From Verrucomicrobiia bacterium (GTDB lineage: Bacteria > Verrucomicrobiota > Verrucomicrobiia > Limisphaerales > DTLC01), in assembly GCA_025061935.1 (NCBI GenBank), contig JANWZY010000150.1, positions 1 to 7,379 on the forward strand: a stretch of DNA of 7,379 bases, written 5' to 3'. Below the pieces are notes generated by a model. It made no database searches. It worked only from the letters and a program-made list of their open reading frames with translations, and was not told the DNA's origin. Position 1 is the stretch's first letter. Each line of letters starts with the position of its first letter. Position numbers and translations under genes: made by a program. Below are positions 1 to 6,223 of this stretch, piece by piece.

Positions 1-456
1 TTGGTAAGTCAAACAAGTTTGGGCGCACGTGCGCGCGCGCTCGGGCTATTTCTGACTCCGGAGGAGATCGCCCCACCGGCCGAACTCGCGCAGTTGCGCG
101 CGAGGCTCGACGCGCTCCCAACGGACGCCCTCCAGACGGCAATTCCTGACGCATGGCTGGCTGAGGCAGTGCTAGACCCATACGTCAATGCTGTACACGT
201 ATCGCTGCTGCGCGAGAAACGTCTCAACCCGGTGTACGCCGCAGAGCTCGAAAAGCTAGGCGTAGGCAAACCGGAGGTGCGCGCGCTTGGTGAACGACTG
301 CTATGTACGGGGCCGACCGGATTAGACACCCGGGAAAAAATGCTCGTGCTCTCCGACGCGGATGTCATGGCATGGCTACACCGTCAGGCGTGGCTCCGGC
401 CCGTGGAGTCACTGGCGCCGTGGTGGCAGACCGCGCTCGGCCGCTTTGCGCGCTAG
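1..456 (+). CDS. opgH: Glucans biosynthesis glucosyltransferase H, C-terminal end (5' truncated by window)
   Basis: This is the cytoplasmic C-terminal tail of OpgH (MdoH), the inner-membrane glycosyltransferase that polymerises UDP-glucose into the backbone of osmoregulated periplasmic glucans. The visible 151 residues start mid-protein: the first codon is TTG, read here as Leu rather than as a start, because the frame is open to the window edge and the segment reads straight into the family's post-membrane motif. Diagnostic pieces are the motif GLFLTPEE followed by two prolines (residues 16-26), the DPYVNAVHVSLLR segment (about 59-71), and the closing LSDADVMAWLHRQAW block (about 117-131). 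These match the conserved tail of the family. The catalytic GT2 domain and membrane helices lie outside the window. The TAG stop at 454-456 is followed directly by an intrinsic terminator, so this gene ends its transcription unit. Confidence 0.88.
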   Translation: MVSQTSLGARARALGLFLTPEEIAPPAELAQLRARLDALPTDALQTAIPDAWLAEAVLDPYVNAVHVSLLREKRLNPVYAAELEKLGVGKPEVRALGERLLCTGPTGLDTREKMLVLSDADVMAWLHRQAWLRPVESLAPWWQTALGRFAR

Positions 457-457
457 C

Positions 458-487
458 GCACGCAGTTTTTGATTGCGTGTTTTGTTT
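458..487 (+). terminator. Intrinsic terminator of opgH
   Basis: CACGCA (459-464) pairs perfectly with TGCGTG (474-479) around a 9-nt loop, and a G-T pair (458/480) can extend the stem. A T-rich tail, TTTTGTTT (480-487), follows at once. Position just after the opgH stop, stem and U-tract together make a classic Rho-independent terminator. Confidence 0.75.
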
Positions 488-510
488 AGAAACTGAACAA
501 TCTGCGCCCG

Positions 511-2610
511 ATGCGTGTTCTTGCGTTAGAAAACGGGAAGTTTGTTGCCCGCTGTAGCGTGGCCCGTGCGTGTTGGTGGCTGCGGGCGAACTGGTTGATC
601 CCTTCGGCTGTTGGGGCCGTAGCCTGCGGCTTGATCGGGTTCAGCTTAATAGGCGGGTTCGGAGCCGTAGGTTCGGCCAATCAGGCGAAGTTTGAACACA
701 TCAAAGGCAATGCATCGAATATGAGCGCGATAATAATCAATGCTATTGGCAATACTCGATCTTCACTCGGGACTGTTTTGGCGAACGTGCGGTTTTCGCC
801 CCTGGTCCCGTGCGTGCTGGGCGTGGTTTTGGCCGGTGTTTGCGCCATGCACGCACAATGGTTTGGCGGGCCGTCCGGCGGCCCGTACGGCCCAATCCAA
901 CAAAACTATGAACTACCGAAAGATGCCGGACGAATCTACATCGTTGCGCCTGACGGCAAGCCTGACGCGCCAGGCACGTTAGACAATCCGACGACACTCG
1001 AGTCGGCATTTGCACGGGTCGTAACCGGCGACGCGGTCGTACTGCGCGGCGGCACCTACCGCGTCGGCAACCTACTGCTGAACCAAGGGATAACGATTCA
1101 GCCTTACGCCGATGAGCGGCCCGTGCTCAAAGGCACCCTGGTCGCCACCGGGTGGGTCCAGCAGCCGAACGGCCTGTGGCGGCTCAAATGGCCACATTTG
1201 TTCCCTGCGAAACCTGCCGACTGGTGGCGCCGCGAAAGTGAAGGTCGGAAAACGCCCCCTTGGCTCTTCAATAATGACATGGTGTTCATTGACGGGCGCC
1301 CGCTTAAAGCCGTCGGCTGGGAAGGCGCCGTTGACGAAAACTCGTTCCACATAGACTACGTGACAGGCAATGTTTACATCGGCGCGAACCCGTCCGGACG
1401 CACCATTGAAATAACCGCGTGGGACGTGGCCATCAGACGCACTACAGGCGAGTGCCACGGCAAGAAGTCGGACAAAAAAGGGTTCATCATGCGCGGCATC
1501 ACGCTCACACAATACGCGAACCGCGCGCTCGAGATCGAAGGCACTGAACCTGAAGGCCCAGCCGACCCGGCCACCTATGGCAAAGATGTGGTGGGCACTG
1601 TGCTCGAACACGTCACAATCACGCATTGCTCGCGCGTGGCAGGGTACCTGCGCGGCGATAAAATGGTGATCCGGCATTGCTTGATCAGTGACACAAGCAC
1701 CGAAGGGCTTTACTTGCTTTCGTCTTCCGACTGCCTGCTAGAAAAGAACATCTTCAGACGCAACAACGTCGAGAACATCTCCGGCTACTTCCCCGCAGCG
1801 GTCAAAATTTTCAACCAGTGCTATCGCGTGGTCTGCCGCGACAACCTCGTGCTGGAGCAGACCAACTCATGCGGCATTTGGTACGACGTGGGCAACGTGG
1901 ACGGCGTGTTCGTTAACAACTGGGTCCAGGACTGCATAGACGGGTTCTTCTTCGAGATTTCGAAAGGTGCCATCTGCGCCGGCAACGTGTTCGTCAACTG
2001 CGACAAGGGCATCCGCGTGCTCAATAGCTCGAATGTGCGTATGTACAACAACACGCTGATTAACACCGTCGCCTCGATCGAGCGCACCTCGCGCAGCGCC
2101 GTGGGCGATCACTTCGGCTGGCACCCGGCCACAGGCCCCGATGTGGACAAGCGCGAAGGTCACGTGTTTGTTGGAAACCTGATTGTGGCGGATGAACGGT
2201 GCCAGAAACCGTTGTTCCGCGCCGAGCAAACAAGCGACCTGTGCGGCAAGCTGACCCGCCAGCAGCTAACCGAGCTGGACTATAACCTTTATGTGCGCGT
2301 GGGCGCCGCGCCGAGCACACGCGCACTGTATGTCTGGAGCCCGGTCGAAGGCAGACCATGCATGACCGAGCTGAAAACGCCCGAAGACTTGCGCAAGCTG
2401 CACCCTGCGTTTGACGCGCACAGCGTGTACCTGAACGGCGTCGCAGGGCCGGTCGTCCGAAGCATCGAGCTGTACCGGTACGAGCCGGTGATGACCATGC
2501 CGCTGAATGTGCCTGCGAGCGCGCTCCCGGCCGAGGTCGTGGAATTGCTGGCCTGGCCGAAACGCGACGCGTACCAACCAGGAGCGTACCAGACAACCCA
2601 AGGTAAATGA
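511..2610 (+). CDS. Secreted right-handed parallel beta-helix protein
   Basis: An exported protein of the right-handed parallel beta-helix superfamily, which holds polysaccharide lyases, epimerases and other carbohydrate-active proteins. No enzyme activity can be assigned. After a hydrophobic N-terminus comes the usual entry motif IYIVAPDGKPDAPGTLDNP (about residues 142-160) and AVVLRGGTYRVGN, then a Trp-rich insert with VFIDGRPLKAVGW (about 250-272) and TGNVYIGANPSGRTIEI. Helical coils run from about 323 to 520, with recurring hydrophobic/Asn turns such as VRMYNNTLIN. A mixed C-terminal region of about 170 residues ends in a Gln/Thr/Lys tail. The start is doubtful. The 511 ATG has no Shine-Dalgarno and puts two hydrophobic stretches in the N-terminus (about 28-54 and 91-109). 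An ATG at 721 would leave one signal peptide (n-region, LVPCVLGVVLAGV, then CAMHAQ), and is my preferred alternative. The gene lies after the opgH terminator and is convergent with aat. Confidence 0.85.
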   Translation: MRVLALENGKFVARCSVARACWWLRANWLIPSAVGAVACGLIGFSLIGGFGAVGSANQAKFEHIKGNASNMSAIIINAIGNTRSSLGTVLANVRFSPLVPCVLGVVLAGVCAMHAQWFGGPSGGPYGPIQQNYELPKDAGRIYIVAPDGKPDAPGTLDNPTTLESAFARVVTGDAVVLRGGTYRVGNLLLNQGITIQPYADERPVLKGTLVATGWVQQPNGLWRLKWPHLFPAKPADWWRRESEGRKTPPWLFNNDMVFIDGRPLKAVGWEGAVDENSFHIDYVTGNVYIGANPSGRTIEITAWDVAIRRTTGECHGKKSDKKGFIMRGITLTQYANRALEIEGTEPEGPADPATYGKDVVGTVLEHVTITHCSRVAGYLRGDKMVIRHCLISDTSTEGLYLLSSSDCLLEKNIFRRNNVENISGYFPAAVKIFNQCYRVVCRDNLVLEQTNSCGIWYDVGNVDGVFVNNWVQDCIDGFFFEISKGAICAGNVFVNCDKGIRVLNSSNVRMYNNTLINTVASIERTSRSAVGDHFGWHPATGPDVDKREGHVFVGNLIVADERCQKPLFRAEQTSDLCGKLTRQQLTELDYNLYVRVGAAPSTRALYVWSPVEGRPCMTELKTPEDLRKLHPAFDAHSVYLNGVAGPVVRSIELYRYEPVMTMPLNVPASALPAEVVELLAWPKRDAYQPGAYQTTQGK

Positions 2611-2651
2611 TAAAACTGCAGTTCCCGGACTAAGGCGGGCGACTTCAGTAG

Positions 2652-2666
2652 AGCCGTTCCACGGCT
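2652..2666. terminator. Stem-loop between convergent genes, possible terminator without U-tract
   Basis: AGCCGT (2652-2657) and ACGGCT (2661-2666) form a perfect 6-bp stem with loop TCC, in the 54-bp gap between the beta-helix stop and the aat stop. The stem includes part of the aat TAG. Neither strand shows a T-run immediately 3' of the stem, so it is at best a weak or Rho-assisted terminator, or a 3'-end stabilising hairpin. Confidence 0.35.
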
Positions 2667-3318
2667 AAAATTGCCTGTCCAACTGGATAGCGCGTTTGAG
2701 CCGGCGTAGGTATTCGACGCGCGGGATTTCGACTGCGCCAAGCAGTCTTGTGACAGGGGTGACCATCTGTATGTCGAACAGCTCGAAGCCCCGCGCGCGC
2801 AGGTGTTGGACCAGGTGATAAAGAGCGACCTTGGACGCGTTCGATACGCGGTGGAACATGGACTCGCCTGCGAAAAATCCGCCAATTGCGACTCCGTAAA
2901 TGCCCCCCACAAGCGCGCCGTCTTGCCAGCACTCGAGACTGTGCGCATACCCGGCCTTATGCAACTGCGTATAGGCTTCGATGAACTCGGGTGTGACCCA
3001 GGTCTCCTCGCGGCCGGGCCGCGGCTCGGCACAGCCTTCCATTACCTCGCGGAAAGCCTTGTCAATCGTGATCTGGAACGCGCCCTTGCGGATTAGCTTA
3101 GCGAGGCTGCGCGGCACGTGGAACTTGTCCAGCTCGAAGATTGCGCGCGGGTCGGGCGACCACCACGTGATCGGGTCGGCTGTCCAAGGGAAAATGCCCC
3201 TCCTGTATGCCGCCAATAGCCGTGGCACACTCAGGTCACCGCCGATTGCTATTAACCCGTCCGGCTCGGCCAGCTCGGGGTCGGGGAACCAGATTCTCTT
3301 GTCGAGGACAAACAACAT
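2665..3318 (-). CDS. aat: Leucyl/phenylalanyl-tRNA--protein transferase
   Basis: Aat transfers Leu or Phe from aminoacyl-tRNA to proteins with an N-terminal Lys or Arg, making primary N-degrons for ClpS; it acts in the cytosol. The 217 residues cover the whole family, close to the 234 of the E. coli enzyme. Visible family motifs in order are GLIAIGGDLS (21-30), YRRGIFPW (38-45), WWSPDPR (52-58), GGIYG (138-142), GESMFHR (151-157), SKVAL (162-166), FDIQ (181-184) and TRLLGAVEIPR (190-200). E152 and D182 align with the acidic pair known to be functionally important in the E. coli enzyme; the FDCQ form often seen is FDIQ here. The start is the ATG at 3318. It has AGTAGG butted against it, too close to be a good ribosome site. 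The gene lies last in the minus-strand block, 123 bp after the DUF2017-like gene, and its substrate-delivery partner ClpS is two genes upstream. Confidence 0.96.
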   Translation of the reverse strand: MLFVLDKRIWFPDPELAEPDGLIAIGGDLSVPRLLAAYRRGIFPWTADPITWWSPDPRAIFELDKFHVPRSLAKLIRKGAFQITIDKAFREVMEGCAEPRPGREETWVTPEFIEAYTQLHKAGYAHSLECWQDGALVGGIYGVAIGGFFAGESMFHRVSNASKVALYHLVQHLRARGFELFDIQMVTPVTRLLGAVEIPRVEYLRRLKRAIQLDRQF

Positions 3319-3344
3319 CCTACTGGCTACAGACGCGGCTGGTC

Positions 3345-3367
3345 TTCAGCGCGAGGCGCATGCTGAA
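3345..3367 (-). other. Stem-loop in the aat leader
   Basis: Read on the minus strand, TTCAGC (3367-3362) pairs with GCTGAA (3350-3345), and after a two-base AT bulge GCG pairs with CGC around a CCT triloop: nine pairs in 23 nt. It ends 27 nt before the aat ATG. No T-run follows, so it is not an intrinsic terminator. Function unknown. Confidence 0.4.
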
Positions 3368-3417
3368 ATTGGATCGGCGTGCTGCGATGGCTGGTCCATG
3401 CCAACTTTCTTCGGCAT
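3346..3417 (-). CDS. Possible 23-codon leader ORF upstream of aat
   Basis: A short frame opens with ATG at 3417 (first residues MPKKVGMDQ) and closes with TGA at 3346-3348. It begins inside the stem-loop at 3396-3419 and ends inside the one at 3345-3367, in the spacer between the DUF2017-like gene and aat. No Shine-Dalgarno is visible before it (CCAGCCCGACC precedes the ATG), and it has no Leu, Phe or other residue run that would suggest classical attenuation. Its placement is the only support, so chance is quite possible. Confidence 0.15.
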   Translation of the reverse strand: MPKKVGMDQPSQHADPISACASR

Positions 3418-3419
3418 GG
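3396..3419 (-). other. Stem-loop between DUF2017-like gene and aat
   Basis: On the minus strand CCATGCCGA pairs with TTGGCATGG (nine pairs, one G-T) around the loop AGAAAG. It lies 22 nt after the stop of the DUF2017-like gene. No U-tract follows in either direction. It could protect the 3' end of the upstream message, mark a processing site, or regulate aat. Confidence 0.45.
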
Positions 3420-3441
3420 TCGGGCTGGCAAAAACCTGAAC

Positions 3442-3972
3442 TTACTTTTCCTCGGACGCAATGCCGGTCTGGCCGGGCGCGGTGTCGGAGTCGGCCGAGG
3501 GGCTATCAACTGCACTGAGCAGGGCCATTTCGAAATAGCCTGCCGTTTCCATTGCCCAAACATGTGGGGCTGTCTCCTCGGTCAGTTGGATTTCCTCCCC
3601 GTGCTCGGTGTCCGGCGCGCCGATTGCGAGCCAACTGCCGACGCGTACGTCGTTAAGCACTTGCAGGAGCCACTCGAACTGCTCGGGCGACAAAGTTAAT
3701 CGGAAACCTCGTGATGCCTTGGTAAGCAGCTTTCTCTCGTTAAGCACCGCTGCCACTTCCCGGATGTTGTTGCGCCTGTGCCGTTCGAGTTCTTCCTCAA
3801 GCAGCCGCTGCGCTTCCTCGGCTTCGGTCGGCGCCATCGTTTTGCTTATACGGTTGTATGTGGTCGGGATACGTGGATACAGCCGTAGCAGAAGCTGGAG
3901 CAATTCGCCCTCGGTGTCGCTCAAGCCAAACACCAACACGTCGTCTTTCGCTTTGCACCGGAGCAGCTTCAC
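3442..3972 (-). CDS. DUF2017 family protein (ClpS-linked, function unknown)
   Basis: A 176-residue soluble protein with no signal peptide or membrane segment. It is mostly helical by composition: a hydrophobic opening (LLQLLLRLYPR, about 25-34), a strongly charged helix (EEAQRLLEEELERHRRNN, 52-69, possible short coiled coil), then LSPEQFEWLLQVLNDVRVGSWLAIG (94-118), and an acidic, Ser/Asp-rich disordered tail from about 157. The segment LNDVRVGSWLAIG resembles the most conserved part of DUF2017 as I recall it from Actinobacteria, where DUF2017 genes sit next to clpS. Here too it follows clpS directly. The start is GTG at 3972, only one base after the clpS TGA; no Shine-Dalgarno is seen, so translation is probably coupled to clpS. 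aat follows. The context suggests a role in N-degron recognition or ClpS regulation, but no function is established. Family call is by pattern, not by search. Confidence 0.8.
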   Translation of the reverse strand: MKLLRCKAKDDVLVFGLSDTEGELLQLLLRLYPRIPTTYNRISKTMAPTEAEEAQRLLEEELERHRRNNIREVAAVLNERKLLTKASRGFRLTLSPEQFEWLLQVLNDVRVGSWLAIGAPDTEHGEEIQLTEETAPHVWAMETAGYFEMALLSAVDSPSADSDTAPGQTGIASEEK

Positions 3973-3973
3973 G

Positions 3974-4279
3974 TCAATCGCGTTCCATGGTCGCTTGCAG
4001 GCCGTATTTTTGAAGCTGGTGCACGTAGAACTCGGCTTTTTCCATCGTTTCGCGCGTTAGCACGCTCTTACCTTCATTATGGACTTGGAGCATGTGGTAC
4101 TGCGCCTTGTGCCGCGGCCAGCCGAACACGACCTGGAACACGTGCGTCACGTAGTCCATGTAATTGACCGGGTCGTTCCAACAGATTACCAAGTAGCCCG
4201 GTTCCAGCGCGGCCCGCGACTTCGATTTTTCCTCATGCGTAGTGTCTGGTCGAACCTCGATGGTTGCTGCGCCGCTCAT
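3974..4279 (-). CDS. clpS: ATP-dependent Clp protease adaptor ClpS
   Basis: ClpS binds proteins with N-terminal Leu, Phe, Tyr or Trp and hands them to the Clp ATPase for degradation. The 101 residues have the expected disordered N-tail (about 1-27) and core domain. The N-degron pocket is intact: N35 and D36, M41, V44, M63 and H67 align with E. coli N34, D35, M40, V43, M62 and H66; E. coli D36 is Pro here. The loop reads WNDPVNYMDYV and the end reads KYGLQATMERD, a form I associate with actinobacterial ClpS. The ATG at 4279 has no Shine-Dalgarno; a promoter candidate ends 7 nt upstream, which would give a leaderless mRNA. The DUF2017-like gene follows after one base. No clpA or clpC is in the window, so the ATPase partner cannot be named. 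Confidence 0.95.
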   Translation of the reverse strand: MSGAATIEVRPDTTHEEKSKSRAALEPGYLVICWNDPVNYMDYVTHVFQVVFGWPRHKAQYHMLQVHNEGKSVLTRETMEKAEFYVHQLQKYGLQATMERD

Positions 4280-4286
4280 GCAATTA

Positions 4287-4315
4287 AAAATACGGCTCCA
4301 GAGGTTTGTTGTCGA
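4287..4315 (-). promoter_or_regulatory. Candidate leaderless-type promoter of clpS
   Basis: On the minus strand, TCGACA (4315-4310, 5 of 6 to TTGACA), a 17-bp spacer, then TATTTT (4292-4287, 4 of 6 to TATAAT and a match to TANNNT). Only 7 nt separate the -10 element from the clpS ATG, so transcription would start at or within a base or two of the A. This agrees with the lack of a Shine-Dalgarno before clpS. Confidence 0.5.
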
Positions 4316-4392
4316 GCGGCGTCGAAAGAGAAGGTGTGGCGCCTGTCATGCACTGGTGCGGACGTGCGTCCCCGAACCGCCGGCAAGCTGCT

Positions 4393-4929
4393 TTAGTACA
4401 CCACCAGCGTCCGGACCGGGTAGCCCTCGAGCCGCTGACGACCTTTCAGGTAGCTCAGCTCGATCAAGAACCCCATTTGCAGTATCTGCGCGCCGAGTTT
4501 TTTAACCAGCTCGGCTGCGGCTGCAGCCGTGCCGCCGGTCGCGAGCAGGTCATCAATCAGCAGGACACGACTCCCGGGCTGTAACGCGTCCACGTGGATC
4601 GCCACGGTGTTCGTGCCGTATTCGAGTTCGTAAGTCTGCTCGATCGTTTTGTATGGCAGTTTCCCTTTCTTGCGCACAGGTACGAACCCGGCGCGGAGTT
4701 TCACCGCGGCCGCAGCGGCAAAAATGAACCCGCGCGCGTCTATGCCCACGACTGCGTCAACTGCCCCCGGCTTGAAGCCCTCGACCAGCAGTTCGACAGA
4801 GCCGTTGAACAGGCGCGGATTCGCTAGCACAGGTGTGATGTCCTTGAACTGGACTCCTTGCTGCGGGAAGTCAGGTATGTTCCGAATCGCTTGCCGAATC
4901 TCAGCAATTGTGGGTAGCTCCTCGCACAT
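4393..4929 (-). CDS. apt: Adenine phosphoribosyltransferase
   Basis: Apt salvages adenine by joining it to PRPP, giving AMP and pyrophosphate in the cytosol. Its 178 residues match the family length (E. coli 183). The N-terminal segment IPDFPQQGVQFKDITPVL (18-35) is the usual Apt signature; VGIDARGFIFAA (61-72) and VPVRKKGKLPYKT (83-95) build the adenine and hood region; VLLIDDLLATGGTA (122-135) is the PRPP-binding motif with its two acidic residues. Start is the ATG at 4929, with a weak GGTG about 5 nt upstream (GGTGAACG). The sigma-factor stop is 24 bp before it, so the two are probably cotranscribed. A 113-bp gap with a promoter candidate separates it from clpS, so clpS need not depend on this transcript. 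Nothing unusual in the sequence. Confidence 0.96.
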   Translation of the reverse strand: MCEELPTIAEIRQAIRNIPDFPQQGVQFKDITPVLANPRLFNGSVELLVEGFKPGAVDAVVGIDARGFIFAAAAAVKLRAGFVPVRKKGKLPYKTIEQTYELEYGTNTVAIHVDALQPGSRVLLIDDLLATGGTAAAAAELVKKLGAQILQMGFLIELSYLKGRQRLEGYPVRTLVVY

Positions 4930-4953
4930 CGTTCACCATCACTGTATACGCGC

Positions 4954-6027
4954 TCAAGTCCGCTGCGCTTCGAGCTTTTCGATCATCTTGCGCAGCTTCC
5001 GGAGCGCCGCGTTTTGTATCTGGCGCACGCGCTCGCGCGTGACACCGAACTTTTTACCAATCTCTTCGAGCGTGAGCACCGGCCCACCGTCCAGGGCAAA
5101 CCGCGCACGCAAAATCGAGGCCTCGCGCGGATCAAGCGTTTTGATCATCTCGCGCAACATCGCCGTTACAGTCTTTTCCTCGAGCTGGCGGTACGGGGTC
5201 TTGGCCGATTCGTCTTCGACGATTTCGGAAAACGTGTCCGAGTCCTCATCGCCAATGGGCGCGTCTAACGACGCAGGCCGAATGGCCGCAAGACGCATTT
5301 GCGTTACGCGACTCGCAGGTATGCCAAGCTCTTCCGCCAGCTCTTCGTCCGTAGGCTCGCGCCCGAGAATCTCCTGCAGCTTCAGCGCCGCCTTGCGCAT
5401 CTTCGAAATCTTATCAACAAGATGCACAGGCAGCCGGATCGTCTTCGACTGATTCGCCAATGCGCGCTTAATTGACTGCTTGATCCACCACGAGCTATAA
5501 GTCGAGAGCTTGCCGCCCTTGGACGGGTCGAACCGCTCGACCGCTTTCATCAAGCCAATGTTGCCTTCGCTGATCAGATCAAGTAATGGCAAGCCCAGCC
5601 CTTCGTAGTCGCGCGCAATCTTGACCACAAGGCGCAGGTTCGCCTTGATCATTTGCTCGCGCGCTTTCTTGTCGCCCTTCTTGATCCGCTCCGCCAGCGC
5701 GATTTCCTCCTCGGGCGTCAGGAGCTTTACCTGACCGATCTCACGCAAATAAAGCTTGATCGCTGTGTCGCCCTCGTAACCGCGGTCCTCGCGCTCGGCC
5801 AGCGCGATCTCTTCTGCAACTTCTGGCGGCGGTGTAGCAGGCACGAGCTTACCACGAACCTTGGGCGCAGGCGCAGCCGGCGACTGCTTCATAATCTCCT
5901 CGGCGGTCTCGCGCTTGGTGCGCTTCTTGGACCTATTTGACCGGTCCGCCTTCACTACGCTCCGCCCGGCTCGGAGTCTTTTCCGCACACGCGCACGCGT
6001 TCTGGCCTGTCTGGTCCGGACTGCCAT
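4954..6027 (-). CDS. RNA polymerase sigma factor, RpoD/SigA type (short, group 1 or 2)
   Basis: A sigma-70 family factor that directs RNA polymerase to promoters. Numbered from the ATG at 6027 (357 aa): a basic tail rich in Arg/Lys (1-45), a Pro/Ala linker, region 1.2 (about 87-115, IKLYLREIGQVKLLTPEEE), region 2 (about 125-190, with NLRLVVKIARDYEG, ISEGNIGLMKAVERFDP and LSTYSSWWIKQSIKR), region 3 (about 195-270) and region 4 (about 318-350, LTLEEIGKKFGVTRERVRQ, the -35 helix-turn-helix). The long region 1.1 of E. coli RpoD is absent. In region 2.4 the E. coli Q437 position is kept and T440 is Lys. The frame stays open to an ATG at 6255, but that extension is Cys/Trp/Arg-rich and looks non-coding. 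A third candidate is the ATG at 5892 (312 aa), preceded by GAGGAG with a tight 3-nt gap. I favour 6027 because the basic tail resembles related factors. apt follows after 24 bp. Confidence 0.92.
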   Translation of the reverse strand: MAVRTRQARTRARVRKRLRAGRSVVKADRSNRSKKRTKRETAEEIMKQSPAAPAPKVRGKLVPATPPPEVAEEIALAEREDRGYEGDTAIKLYLREIGQVKLLTPEEEIALAERIKKGDKKAREQMIKANLRLVVKIARDYEGLGLPLLDLISEGNIGLMKAVERFDPSKGGKLSTYSSWWIKQSIKRALANQSKTIRLPVHLVDKISKMRKAALKLQEILGREPTDEELAEELGIPASRVTQMRLAAIRPASLDAPIGDEDSDTFSEIVEDESAKTPYRQLEEKTVTAMLREMIKTLDPREASILRARFALDGGPVLTLEEIGKKFGVTRERVRQIQNAALRKLRKMIEKLEAQRT

Positions 6028-6142
6028 GGCAACCAAAGGCAAGTTAATCGCTGCCGAGTCAAGAGCAAGCAAATTGGGGTGCCAGCCGCGGCCGCGCATT
6101 TGAACAGGAACGCGCGTTCGCAACGCACGGGCAAGCAATGAG

Positions 6143-6221
6143 GGGAACCAACAGCGTATGGAGCAGGCCATGTATGAGCATGCCTTACTTGAGTGCACCC
6201 CTCTGCTGGAGTCCCGGTTCC
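6143..6221 (-). other. Long-range pairing in the sigma-gene leader
   Basis: On the minus strand GGAACC (6221-6216) can pair with GGTTCC (6148-6143). A competing fold stacks GGAA/TTCC outside a 7-bp helix, CCAGCAG with CTGTTGG (one G-T pair), enclosing a small hairpin around 6166-6184 (AGGC/GCCT plus ATG/CAT). It sits immediately next to the 6224-6265 hairpin, so the two may form one RNA domain. Confidence 0.35.
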
Positions 6222-6223
6222 AT

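Noticed and set aside
2060..3032. Long minus-strand frames antisense to the beta-helix gene and overlapping aat
   Set aside because: They are shadows of GC-rich coding DNA; translations are Arg/Ser/Pro-rich and overlap well-supported genes.
4335..4385. Inverted repeat GGACG/CGTCC downstream of apt as a terminator
   Set aside because: The stem is only 5 bp with a 2-nt loop and no U-tract follows on the minus strand.
6166..6184. Small hairpin as a transcription-factor operator
   Set aside because: The repeat needs a bulge and has no recognised operator spacing. It is better explained as part of the leader RNA fold.
6180..6215. GGGGTGC on the minus strand, as in the TPP riboswitch
   Set aside because: No CTGAGA or ACCTGATC partner follows, and apt or a sigma factor would be an unexpected target.
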